Source of the DNA: Gammaproteobacteria bacterium
GTDB taxonomy: Bacteria > Pseudomonadota > Gammaproteobacteria > DSM-16500
Reading direction: 5' to 3'
DNA: 64,000 nt
Assembly (NCBI GenBank): GCA_013286495.1
Contig: JABDFQ010000007.1
Location: 17,569-81,568 of the forward strand
Shown here: piece by piece, positions 37,217-45,367 of the stretch
Numbering within the stretch: the first letter of the stretch is position 1
How the letters are laid out: each line of letters begins with the position of its first letter
Notes under the pieces: model-generated
Databases searched by the model: none
Seen by the model: only the letters and a program-made list of their open reading frames with translations
Told to the model about the DNA's origin: nothing
Made by a program: the position numbers and the translations under genes

Positions 37217-37816
37217 TTATTTTCCTATTATTTTCAATATGAATGGAATAATCCAGCCAGGAAGTTTTGGCAGATTTTTTTTAAGTTGGGATTTGTCTTT
37301 TTGAGATAATATTTTTTTGCATTTATCTATCGTCATATCAGTAATATTATCTTTTCCTAAATGGTGTAAGGCATTAATCACTCTCGCGACATTAATGTTG
37401 AGTGGGGTTCCGGGCATTAACTTTGAATGGGTGAATTTTATTGAATATTTTCCTATTTTTTTGTGTTGTGAATTGCCCGATGTTATATAGGTTGTTTTGG
37501 ACGGTACTTGAGTATCTAATCCGACCAGGTTTGCAAGTCTGGCAGCGCTTGGTTGAATCGTGTCGCCGGATTTTAAAGCGATTGCTTTAGCTATTGCATC
37601 AGGATGGGCGGCAAGAATACCTAGTTTAGGATGATGTGCTGGAAAATCGTAAATGCCGTGGCTTAGTTTGCGAATGATACCTTTTTTTATAAGCCGATGT
37701 AGTGTGACGGCGATAGTTGTTCGTGGAGCAAGATCGATAAAATTTTTTGGCGTAAAAACCCACCCGCGTTGTTTGCCGCGAATGCGTCGTAGAATGCGAT
37801 CGCTTGCCAATTTCAT
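37217..37816 (-). CDS. AbiEi-like antitoxin (DUF6088 type)
   Basis: 199 aa. Winged-helix N-terminus (FIDLAPRTTIAVTLHRLIKK, then GIIRKLSHGIYDFP) and a domain with GDTIQPSAARLANLVGLDTQ, the pattern of DUF6088 proteins that pair with AbiEii-like toxins. One base upstream of the truncated toxin gene. Upstream (37840-37910) is extremely AT-rich DNA with TATATTATTAATATAA-like symmetric stretches that may be its promoter/operator. Confidence 0.8.
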   Translation of the reverse strand: MKLASDRILRRIRGKQRGWVFTPKNFIDLAPRTTIAVTLHRLIKKGIIRKLSHGIYDFPAHHPKLGILAAHPDAIAKAIALKSGDTIQPSAARLANLVGLDTQVPSKTTYITSGNSQHKKIGKYSIKFTHSKLMPGTPLNINVARVINALHHLGKDNITDMTIDKCKKILSQKDKSQLKKNLPKLPGWIIPFILKIIGK

Positions 37817-38063
37817 GATTAATCCTGTAACTTTAAATACTATTAAAACGTTACATATAATTTATATATTATTAATATAACATTATGTATTATATAAAAT
37901 AAATATTATTTTTTTAAAAAAGTGCCTATGAATATTATAGCAGGTACTTTGGGATGTTCAATGATTGATGATGTTTAAAGGCCTTTATTAAAATAAACAA
38001 TTTCAGTCATACACTCATGAAGGAGCATGTATAATTTCGCCAAACAAATTATCAACGAAATAC

Positions 38064-38183
38064 GGTGTCAAGCGTAATCACACTGCATAAATAAAGACCT
38101 CAACATTCTGTTGTATGTGACGAAAGAATATTTCAACATTACATGTCTACTAATTGTTGCGCAGCGTGGGTTACACTTGACTC
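38064..38183 (+). repeat. Accessory repeat copy F (full, diverged)
   Basis: 120 bp. GGTGTCAAGCGTAATCACAC left, CAGCGTGGGTTACACTTGAC-TC right. The body keeps GACCTCAA and GTGACGAAAGAATATT. Confidence 0.9.
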
Positions 38184-38220
38184 AATTCAAATAGAAAATG
38201 CGCAATAAACAAATGATATA

Positions 38221-38532
38221 ATGACGTCGACCGATTCTTTGAAGAGATATTTTATGGATATGAATGAATTTTCACGGCGTTATCCATTATTTGCTGGATT
38301 TATTGTGTTTTCAGTGGCTGTATTAGTGGCATTTTGCACATTCCTGATAGCCATGTTTTTTTTATCATATCTGGCGTCAGTCATTGCTTATCCTCGTCTT
38401 TTATTTTTCCTGGCTTTTCTTGCAGGATGCCTGGCAGGCATAGCTATATTTTCTCTCAGACGACACTTCTTACGTATTTTATATTTGTCTGAGCTAATTG
38501 GTATATTAATTAACTTTATTTTTCGCTCTTAG
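38221..38532 (+). CDS. Small membrane protein, unknown
   Basis: 103 aa (92 if ATG 38254, which has gaagag upstream, is used). Two hydrophobic helices of about 25 residues each (YPLFAGFIVFSVAVLVAFC and LLFFLAFLAGCLAGIAIFSL) with basic ends; looks like an inner-membrane protein. Bounded by repeat copies F and G. Confidence 0.55.
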   Translation: MTSTDSLKRYFMDMNEFSRRYPLFAGFIVFSVAVLVAFCTFLIAMFFLSYLASVIAYPRLLFFLAFLAGCLAGIAIFSLRRHFLRILYLSELIGILINFIFRS

Positions 38533-38546
38533 GTCTACACAGACAC

Positions 38547-38559
38547 GGTGTCAAGCGTA
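38547..38559 (+). repeat. Accessory repeat copy G (13-bp left end)
   Basis: GGTGTCAAGCGTA preceded by the usual AC; then the sequence switches abruptly to the cupin gene fragment. Short, but the exact left end and position 14 bp after a stop codon fit the series. Confidence 0.7.
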
Positions 38560-38563
38560 CGAA

Positions 38564-38773
38564 CGGCGAGTAGTAAATCAGCAATGCGCAGAACTCGCAT
38601 ATGTTATCGAAGGTTCCGGCAAGATTGTGGTAAATCACGAAGAACATCCTCTTGATACTGGAGATGCTGTCATCATTGAAGCAGGTGAAAAATATTATTG
38701 GGAAGGAAATATGAAATTATTTATTTCTTGCAGACCAGCATGGAATAAAGATCAACATCAATTGGTGGATTAA
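38564..38773 (+). pseudogene. 5'-truncated cupin-domain gene
   Basis: 69 codons to a TAA with no start codon in frame. The text is a clear cupin motif pair: AELAYVIEGSGKIVVNHEEH, then PLDTGDAVIIEAGEKYYWEG. The gene begins abruptly right after repeat copy G and ends 8 bp before copy H, so its 5' half was lost at a repeat boundary. Confidence 0.75.
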
Positions 38774-38781
38774 TAAAGTGC

Positions 38782-38803
38782 GGTGTCAAGCGTAACCACA
38801 CTG
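38782..38803 (+). repeat. Accessory repeat copy H (22-bp left end)
   Basis: GGTGTCAAGCGTAACCACAC plus TG, then unrelated DNA. The 290 bp from here to the ankyrin gene show no further feature. Confidence 0.85.
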
Positions 38804-39094
38804 ATCATGTTGTAATGGAACACATCGTATTATTATTCCGACAATGTATTCACTTCATTTTGTCTAACAGGGTTCCATTTTTTCTTGTGGGAGGATTAGA
38901 TTACACTCCAGGTTGTAATGCATAAAATATCGTTGAATAAGAGATGGTAGTTGTAGTATTATGTGCCAAAATTGATAAGTTATTATTCCAACGAATTTCA
39001 TACCCATAAATTTCCTATGACTAATAAATATTTGGTATGTATTTAATTTATAAAAAAATTCATCCATTTTTCATAACATTGACGAGATTATTAA

Positions 39095-40975
39095 ATGAAA
39101 AGCTCTCATGAATCATTCAGGCGAACAGCAATGCGGCAAGTGAAAGAACTTTGGTTTACAGCAGTGAAAAATGGCCGTCAGTCAGAAGTCATGGCATTAC
39201 TGGAACGTGAAAATCTTATTCTTGAACAAGAAGATTTTGAGCATGCTTTTTGCCTGGCAGCACAAAATGATCGATCTGAAACTGCAAAATGGTTGTTGGA
39301 TTATAAAAAAATTGCTTCAACAACATTAATTGCTGCGCTTAATGATTCAGCAGGAAATGGTCATTATAGTTTTATGTGCTGGTTGATATTGGAGCTAAAA
39401 GTTGTGCCAACAGCAGATACGGTTTGTGCTGCAGCGAAAGGAGGTCACCTCGATATTGTAAAATGGCTGGCATTTAATCCATACTTTCCCATTGATAACG
39501 ATATACAGCTTGCTTTATGCGCTGCCGCAGAATTTGGTCATGACCAGATTGTAAAGTTGTTATTGACTCACAAAAAAGTAAATCCGGCATACTCGCAAAA
39601 CCTTGCTTTTCGAACCGCTGCTACAAAAGGTCATCTCGAAGTCATAAAAATATTATTAACTGATAAAAGAGTTGATCCAGCAGATCTGGATAATGAAGCT
39701 ATTTATTTCGCCTCACTAAATGGGCGTTACAAAATAACAAAATTATTATTGACTGATGCAAGAGTCGATCCATCGCATCCAGATCAACGTTCGTTGCAAG
39801 GTGCTATTCATCAAGGGCACATTGAAATTGTGAAGCTGTTACTGGCTGATAATAGAATCGATCTGGCATCTTTGAAACTTGATTACAATGCTTCTTTTTC
39901 TTTTGGTGAAAGTGAACATCATCCTGAGATTTTTGAATTATTATTGAAAAATCCAAAAACAGATTTGTCCTATCTAAATTATTATGCTTTTATTGTGGCA
40001 GCGTGCATTGGATCTCTTCAGTTTATAAAAAAGCTTTTAGCTGATCCAAGAGTGAAACCGAATTCCCACAGTAAAAATCTTGCACTCTGCGAATCAGCAA
40101 GGCTTGGTTATTACGATGTTGTGGAATTTTTATTAGCATTCAACGATATTGAATTAAAATGGAATGGTTATTATGGTTTCGTTAGGGCTATTGAAAATAA
40201 TCATTTAAATGTTGTCAAATTATTGCTAGCTGATGAAAGGATAAATCAAATTCGTAGTGGGAAATTATTCACACACGCTAGAAATTATGTTATTAGTCCA
40301 TCGCTTGCTAAAATCGAACATTTCGAAATGACAAAATTATTACGTCTCGACAAAAGAATGAAACGCAAAGATAAGAAGTTTTTGTCAGAAGAAATTGTTT
40401 CTGATAGGGCCCTCTTAATAGGTGCAGCAAAGAACGGCAATGACAAGTTAATTCAGTTGTTATTGGTCAATGAATTGGAATATATGGACGTTCTTACCTA
40501 TGCAATTCGTGCTGCGCTGCAGAAGAATTATTTACAAACAGTAAAATTACTGTTGGCTGATAAGAGAATAGACCCATTATTCTGTCTATTTGATGATGAT
40601 GGCTCAAATAAATATTCTCTGTTGGCACTTGCAGCTAAAGAAGGTTCTCTTGAAATGATACAATTGTTCCTGGCTGATAAAAGATTTGATCCTGCTATAA
40701 ATAATTATGATGCAATTATAGAAGCTGCTCTCCATGATCATATTCAAGTCTTGAGATTGTTGATCAGTGATTCGCGTGTCGATAAAAAGAAAATGTCTGA
40801 AATTATAGAAGGTCACAATCAAAAAGAAACAATTCGAGCGGCAATTAAAGAAGCTAACGCATTTATTAATAGCTGGGATAAATTTCGTCTTTTTATTTTT
40901 TCACCGCCTCATCAATTGCACCCGGAAATCACAAGCAACATTCAAAAGAAGGTTTATGGCGTTTTTATGAAGTGA
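39095..40975 (+). CDS. Large ankyrin-repeat protein, probable effector
   Basis: 626 aa made almost entirely of about 15 ankyrin units of roughly 33 residues, in the style KLLLADxRIDP...A..GH.E.VK (for example TKGHLEVIKILLTDKRVDPA and GHIEIVKLLLADNRIDLA). This VDP-type ankyrin is common in amoeba-associated bacteria and giant viruses. No signal peptide or membrane helix; a short non-repeat tail (SPPHQLHPEITSNIQKK) ends the protein. Protein-protein interaction inside a host is the usual role of such proteins; the target is unknown. Stop is 5 bp before repeat copy I. Confidence 0.92.
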   Translation: MKSSHESFRRTAMRQVKELWFTAVKNGRQSEVMALLERENLILEQEDFEHAFCLAAQNDRSETAKWLLDYKKIASTTLIAALNDSAGNGHYSFMCWLILELKVVPTADTVCAAAKGGHLDIVKWLAFNPYFPIDNDIQLALCAAAEFGHDQIVKLLLTHKKVNPAYSQNLAFRTAATKGHLEVIKILLTDKRVDPADLDNEAIYFASLNGRYKITKLLLTDARVDPSHPDQRSLQGAIHQGHIEIVKLLLADNRIDLASLKLDYNASFSFGESEHHPEIFELLLKNPKTDLSYLNYYAFIVAACIGSLQFIKKLLADPRVKPNSHSKNLALCESARLGYYDVVEFLLAFNDIELKWNGYYGFVRAIENNHLNVVKLLLADERINQIRSGKLFTHARNYVISPSLAKIEHFEMTKLLRLDKRMKRKDKKFLSEEIVSDRALLIGAAKNGNDKLIQLLLVNELEYMDVLTYAIRAALQKNYLQTVKLLLADKRIDPLFCLFDDDGSNKYSLLALAAKEGSLEMIQLFLADKRFDPAINNYDAIIEAALHDHIQVLRLLISDSRVDKKKMSEIIEGHNQKETIRAAIKEANAFINSWDKFRLFIFSPPHQLHPEITSNIQKKVYGVFMK

Positions 40976-40980
40976 GACAC

Positions 40981-41019
40981 GGTGTCAAGCGTAACCACAC
41001 TGCATAAATAAAGACCTCG
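40981..41019 (+). repeat. Accessory repeat copy I (39-bp left end)
   Basis: GGTGTCAAGCGTAACCACAC then TGCATAAATAAAGACCTC, after which the match ends. Begins 5 bp after the ankyrin gene stop. Confidence 0.9.
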
Positions 41020-41085
41020 AACAATAATGATAGTTCACTTATTTTTTATTATTTTTTTGGACTTGAAGTGTGGCTGGAAGATTTT

Positions 41086-42228
41086 TCAAATATAACTTCC
41101 GCAGCTTTCAAAATCATCAATATCCTTCTTTAAATCCTGATAGAAGTCGCTGGTTGTAGCTTTACGGAAAAATGAATATACATATGACCTATTATCAATT
41201 TTAGCTACTATTGACTCAGCTTCATCAAATTGAAGAATAATATTTAAATCCTGATTCTTGCTGGGTTTTGCTATCTTAATTTCATTTTTAACACGCATCT
41301 CCAGATCATTTTTTCTGAATAACACAATAAGCTGTTGGATCCCAGTAGGCAGTGCTTCAAAACTATTCTGAAAATCAATAAACTTATCTTTATTTTTAAT
41401 TGATTCTCTGTGCGATGCTTCAATAATGGATTTGTTTTTGTCATAAATTGAATCACTAATTTCATTTTGACCTTTTTCTTTTAAATATTGATTACTGAAG
41501 ACGATTAAATTATTTTTAAGCTTAATTAGAAATTCTTTTTTAGATGGAATTTTTTCGATTTGTTCACAATGAATTACATCCTTAAGTATGATTTTGCAAT
41601 GCTCAGCACAAGGTATCAGATAATCCTTGTATGTTTCATTTTCGAGATAGTAATTTTTCTCCATATATGTTTTTACCACAGCGAGAACATGCAAAGTTGA
41701 ATGATAATTGAGAAGCATTGCGCCAGTTTTATTTTCATTATAGTTTTTAATCTCTTGTTGTATGCCTTCCTGTAACAGATGAATTTGTAGTTTTATAGTT
41801 TCTCCGCGTCGATAGATGAGTTCCATATTACCAAGATAAGCCTTAAGGTATTCATTAATTATTCGTAATTGTTTAATTATGAGAGTGCGTTCTTTTTTTT
41901 GATCTTCTGTTTCATTTGTACTATTTGCAGAGGAAGTTTTGTAGCTTTTTTTAAACATTGTTTCATCCGTATTAGAAGGCGAGTTTAATTTTTTATCGTA
42001 CTCATCGCGTTTGACTGGATCGGTCAAAGTATCTTTGATCAAATATATTTTTGTCATTTCCTCGCTGGTACCATTAGCTTTATCAGGGTGGTATTCGAGA
42101 ACCAGTTCACGCCATGCTTTTTTGATATCGCCTATTGTTGCATCCTGGTATACACCAAGGATTTCATAATATGAGGTTTTTTCATTGAGTAAGTTGGATC
42201 GTGGTGCTTTTTTTGGTCTGGTTTCCAT
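41086..42228 (-). CDS. J-domain protein, unknown C-terminal part
   Basis: 380 aa. J domain at about 18-82 with YEILGVYQDATIGDIKKAWR and HPD at 47-49, so it should contact an Hsp70. The remaining 300 residues are lysine/glutamate-rich, mostly helical, and match no known J-protein class; no zinc finger or G/F region. Similar stand-alone J proteins in Legionellales are suspected host Hsp70 modulators. Flanked by repeat copies I and J. Confidence 0.85.
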   Translation of the reverse strand: METRPKKAPRSNLLNEKTSYYEILGVYQDATIGDIKKAWRELVLEYHPDKANGTSEEMTKIYLIKDTLTDPVKRDEYDKKLNSPSNTDETMFKKSYKTSSANSTNETEDQKKERTLIIKQLRIINEYLKAYLGNMELIYRRGETIKLQIHLLQEGIQQEIKNYNENKTGAMLLNYHSTLHVLAVVKTYMEKNYYLENETYKDYLIPCAEHCKIILKDVIHCEQIEKIPSKKEFLIKLKNNLIVFSNQYLKEKGQNEISDSIYDKNKSIIEASHRESIKNKDKFIDFQNSFEALPTGIQQLIVLFRKNDLEMRVKNEIKIAKPSKNQDLNIILQFDEAESIVAKIDNRSYVYSFFRKATTSDFYQDLKKDIDDFESCGSYI

Positions 42229-42298
42229 TGCATTCCCCGTTTGATTTTAGTTATTTATTGCTTAATTATAGCAGGCCATGGTGTCGCACGCATGGTGC

Positions 42299-42412
42299 GG
42301 TGTCAAGCGTAACCACTGCATAAATAAAGACTTCAAAAGCCTGTTCAGTGTGTCGTAGTATACTTCAACCCTACGTGAATGATTATTATCCAGTGTGGTT
42401 ACGCTTGAGACC
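42299..42412 (+). repeat. Accessory repeat copy J (full, rightmost)
   Basis: 114 bp. GGTGTCAAGCGTAACCACTG left, CAGTGTGGTTACGCTTGAGA-CC right. No further copy is visible to its right in the window. Confidence 0.94.
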
Positions 42413-42471
42413 AATTACAGATTTAAAAATGCTATAATTAGCAAATTATTAAAGATAAATAAGAGAGTTCT

Positions 42472-43980
42472 ATGCTAAGACCAACAACTGACAGTCTAAC
42501 AGCAAGCCAACAAATTATTGGCACACAAGGATTTGGTTGTGCATATCAATTCGATAAAAAAATACCTATGCAAGTTGAACAAGCTAATAGAGCTGTTGAA
42601 ATGGGTTCACGTCTTTTCAAGACTGGTATCGATAATATTAATTCCCCCATTCTCAAACCCATTCTGAATATGCCTTTTGATACTTATTTTTTTTGGTGGC
42701 GATCACAGGGAAAAACATGGCAAAACGGGTTATCGGAAAAAGATAAACAAGCAGAATACGATGCGACATATGCATTTGCAAAAAAATTACTTCTTGAAAA
42801 CGCTAATCAGGAAAGAACATTTTTTTTGGGGCACTGGGAGGGAGACTGGTATCTTCTTCCAGATCGTAATCCCGATAATAATCCAACGCAAAAAAGTATA
42901 GATGGCATGATTGACTGGCTTAATATACGACAAAAAGCAGTTGATGATGCTCGTGCCGATGCCATGAAAGAAAACCCCTCCATCAAGTCAAAAGTTTATC
43001 ATTACACTGAAGTTAATCGCGTAAGAGATGCCATGATTAATAATAAGCCGCGGTTAGTAAATAAAGTGTTACCACATGTGGATGTAGATTATGTTTCATA
43101 TTCAAGTTATGACGTGCAACGATTACCTCAGGAAGATGTAACCAAAACCATTCAATATATTGAAGGTAAAATAGGTGCGGAAATCATTAGCAAGGATAAA
43201 AAAAATAAACCTTCAGGGTTAAGGGTATTTATCGGAGAATGTGCAATCCCAGCTATTGAATATAATTATGATCCCATCAAACATGAAAAAGCTAACCGTA
43301 AAATATTTATAAAATTTTTAAATAGCGGCGTTCCTTATATTATTTACTGGCAAATGTATAATAATGAATTAAAAAATCAAAGACGTGAAGTTGATAATTG
43401 GTTGACTGATAAAGAAGTTGGTTATTGGCTGATTAATGCTGAAAATGAAATCCAGCCTTTATTTACGACATTACAAAAATTGTATGTACAGCAAATGCAG
43501 TTTAAAACACGAGAAGAAACAGTAAAATGGCTGGAAAATTATCAGCCGAAACAAAAGTCTGAGCTGCAATCGGCTAAAACTTCTTCAGAAATCGAGGCAT
43601 TAAAAATTGAAAATGAATTACTAAAAAATGAAAATAATAAGTTACGAACTGAAAATGAGATATTGAAAAAAAATCAGGTATCTTCAACAGGGTTTTTCAG
43701 GGAAACTGGTTCGTCCACACCTGACGTGCGTTTTTTTGACAACAGGACAACAAAAAATGGAGTTCAATGTTTTGAATTTTCCTGTAGCAAAAAAGAAAAT
43801 TATGATTTGATTAAAACAAAACTCGAAGAACAAAATATTTCTGTTATTGAAGATATAACATATGGAAACCTTTATCGTGTCAAAATCACCCGCGACGCTG
43901 ACAAATTGATGATAGCCAAAAAAATTGCTGACGATGTAAATCAGGAAAAAATTACCCCCGAAATAAAAAATAATTTTTGA
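42472..43980 (+). CDS. Glycosidase-like TIM-barrel protein with coiled coil
   Basis: 502 aa, no named family. Residues 1-345 read like a (beta/alpha)8 glycoside-hydrolase fold: TFFLGHWEGDWYLLP (Glu123 after a strand), DYVSYSSYDVQ, GLRVFIGECAIPA (Glu256 after a strand) and VPYIIYWQMYNNE near the end, the usual place for two catalytic acids and a substrate-binding Trp. A coiled coil (372-400, IEALKIENELLKNENNKLR) links to a C-terminal alpha/beta domain. No signal peptide. Three bases before a secreted NlpC/P60 gene. Activity is inference. Confidence 0.65.
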   Translation: MLRPTTDSLTASQQIIGTQGFGCAYQFDKKIPMQVEQANRAVEMGSRLFKTGIDNINSPILKPILNMPFDTYFFWWRSQGKTWQNGLSEKDKQAEYDATYAFAKKLLLENANQERTFFLGHWEGDWYLLPDRNPDNNPTQKSIDGMIDWLNIRQKAVDDARADAMKENPSIKSKVYHYTEVNRVRDAMINNKPRLVNKVLPHVDVDYVSYSSYDVQRLPQEDVTKTIQYIEGKIGAEIISKDKKNKPSGLRVFIGECAIPAIEYNYDPIKHEKANRKIFIKFLNSGVPYIIYWQMYNNELKNQRREVDNWLTDKEVGYWLINAENEIQPLFTTLQKLYVQQMQFKTREETVKWLENYQPKQKSELQSAKTSSEIEALKIENELLKNENNKLRTENEILKKNQVSSTGFFRETGSSTPDVRFFDNRTTKNGVQCFEFSCSKKENYDLIKTKLEEQNISVIEDITYGNLYRVKITRDADKLMIAKKIADDVNQEKITPEIKNNF

Positions 43981-43983
43981 GCC

Positions 43984-44610
43984 ATGTTAAAAATCATCCG
44001 CATTTTATTTTTATTACTGATATTCTTGTCATCCCTGACATCTCTCGCCGGGGATCAAGCGCAACCGGCAATCACACAACCCATTCCGATTGCTGATCTC
44101 ATTGGGTTTGATCAATATCCGACATTTATTAAAACTCTCATTCGTGATGCATCATCATTATCAAAAGAAAATTTAACATACACGTATGGCTCAGCTGATC
44201 CCAAAAATAAAGGTATGGATTGTTCTGGCACCATGTATTATTTGTTAACTAGTAATGGCGTGAAAGATGTACCACGTTCAGCGGATGAGATGTATCAGTG
44301 GGTTAAAAAAGCTGACACTTTATATCAGGTTCACGCGCATGATTTTAATTCCAGTGAATTTTCGGAATTAAAACCAGGAGATTTATTATTCTGGTCGGGT
44401 ACTTATGACAAGGGAAATGTAAATAGTATTACGCATGTCATGTTATATCTCGGTCAAAACGCCAAACATGAACGACTCATGTTCGGCGCAAGTGATGGCA
44501 GAACTTATCAGAATAAAAAAATGTGGGGAGTGAGTGTATTTGATTTTAAATTGCCATCCAGGGAAGATACAGCAAAATTTGTAGGATATAGCCGTATTCC
44601 ACATCATTAA
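43984..44610 (+). CDS. Exported NlpC/P60 hydrolase, paralog 2
   Basis: 208 aa, about 80 percent similar by eye to the 34637 protein. Signal peptide (RILFLLLIFLSSLTSLA), Cys80 in GMDCSGTMYYLL and His151 in ITHVMLYLG. Ends normally at GYSRIPHH without the repeat-derived tail of its paralog, so this is probably the ancestral form. ATG three bases after the stop of the TIM-barrel gene and no clear ribosome site, so translation is likely coupled to it. Confidence 0.9.
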   Translation: MLKIIRILFLLLIFLSSLTSLAGDQAQPAITQPIPIADLIGFDQYPTFIKTLIRDASSLSKENLTYTYGSADPKNKGMDCSGTMYYLLTSNGVKDVPRSADEMYQWVKKADTLYQVHAHDFNSSEFSELKPGDLLFWSGTYDKGNVNSITHVMLYLGQNAKHERLMFGASDGRTYQNKKMWGVSVFDFKLPSREDTAKFVGYSRIPHH

Positions 44611-44639
44611 AAGTGTATGAATATCTCATTGATTGATAT

Positions 44640-45335
44640 TTATTTGGCAATAAAGCTTGTTAGCTGATCTAAAATAATAAATAGTTTCTCATTTATTTCC
44701 GACATATTAACAGCCAACATTTTTTCTCCATCCTGAATATATTTGCCAGGCTTTAAATCTTCCGCACAATGTTCTGTCATTTTCCTGATTAATTCATTTG
44801 TCATTTCCATATGACATTGCAAACCATACACGCGTTCTTTATATCGAATGACTTGTCTTGGACAGCCTTCGCTTGATGCTAATATGACAGCATCAGCAGG
44901 AACGCCTGGCATATCGTTATGCCAATGCATGACATCAAATGTTGTTGGTAATTTGCCAAAAATAAAATCGTTGGTGCCATCATCTGATAGTTGAATAGGA
45001 AACACACCGATTTCCTTGTTAGGGCTATGTTCGGTTTTGGCTCCCAGACTTTCTCCAATGATTTGTGCGCCAAGACAAATCCCCAATACAATTTTTTTCT
45101 GATCAATAGCCATTTTTGTCAAAGCTATTTCATCGCGCAAATAAGGATATTTATCTAATTTGAGCGCACTTTGTGGCCCACCCATAATAATCAGGAAATC
45201 AATTTCTGATAATGCAGGTAATTGTTCACCACGATAAGTGTGAGTTGCTGAGAGTACGTGACCACTTTTATTTGCCCATGTCTCAATCGCACCTGGTTTT
45301 TCAAATGACGCATGAAGGATGATGTGTATGCGCAT
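44640..45335 (-). CDS. Class I glutamine amidotransferase (GuaA N-domain-like)
   Basis: 231 aa from ATG 45335 (agga 7 nt upstream). Catalytic Cys in the nucleophile elbow GICLGAQIIGE, and His/Glu in GLQCHMEMT. It resembles stand-alone GMP-synthase-like amidotransferases, which release ammonia from glutamine or hydrolyse gamma-glutamyl bonds. No synthetase partner nearby, so the substrate is unknown. Confidence 0.9.
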   Translation of the reverse strand: MRIHIILHASFEKPGAIETWANKSGHVLSATHTYRGEQLPALSEIDFLIIMGGPQSALKLDKYPYLRDEIALTKMAIDQKKIVLGICLGAQIIGESLGAKTEHSPNKEIGVFPIQLSDDGTNDFIFGKLPTTFDVMHWHNDMPGVPADAVILASSEGCPRQVIRYKERVYGLQCHMEMTNELIRKMTEHCAEDLKPGKYIQDGEKMLAVNMSEINEKLFIILDQLTSFIAK

Positions 45336-45367
45336 GCATAAGTCCTGCAAAAATAATTTTGAGTATT

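Noticed and set aside
38864..39067. 67-codon minus-strand ORF upstream of the ankyrin gene
   Set aside because: No ribosome site, AT-driven composition; looks like chance open frame.
30685..42412. Classical integron attC sites
   Set aside because: The inner termini GCGTAAC/GTTACGC differ from RYYYAAC/GTTRRRY at one position each, complementarity runs 8-9 bp beyond them, and no IntI is in the window. Kept only as an analogy.
30685..42412. CRISPR array
   Set aside because: The repeats are 13-120 bp, separated by kilobases with genes between them; no short regular spacers and no cas genes.
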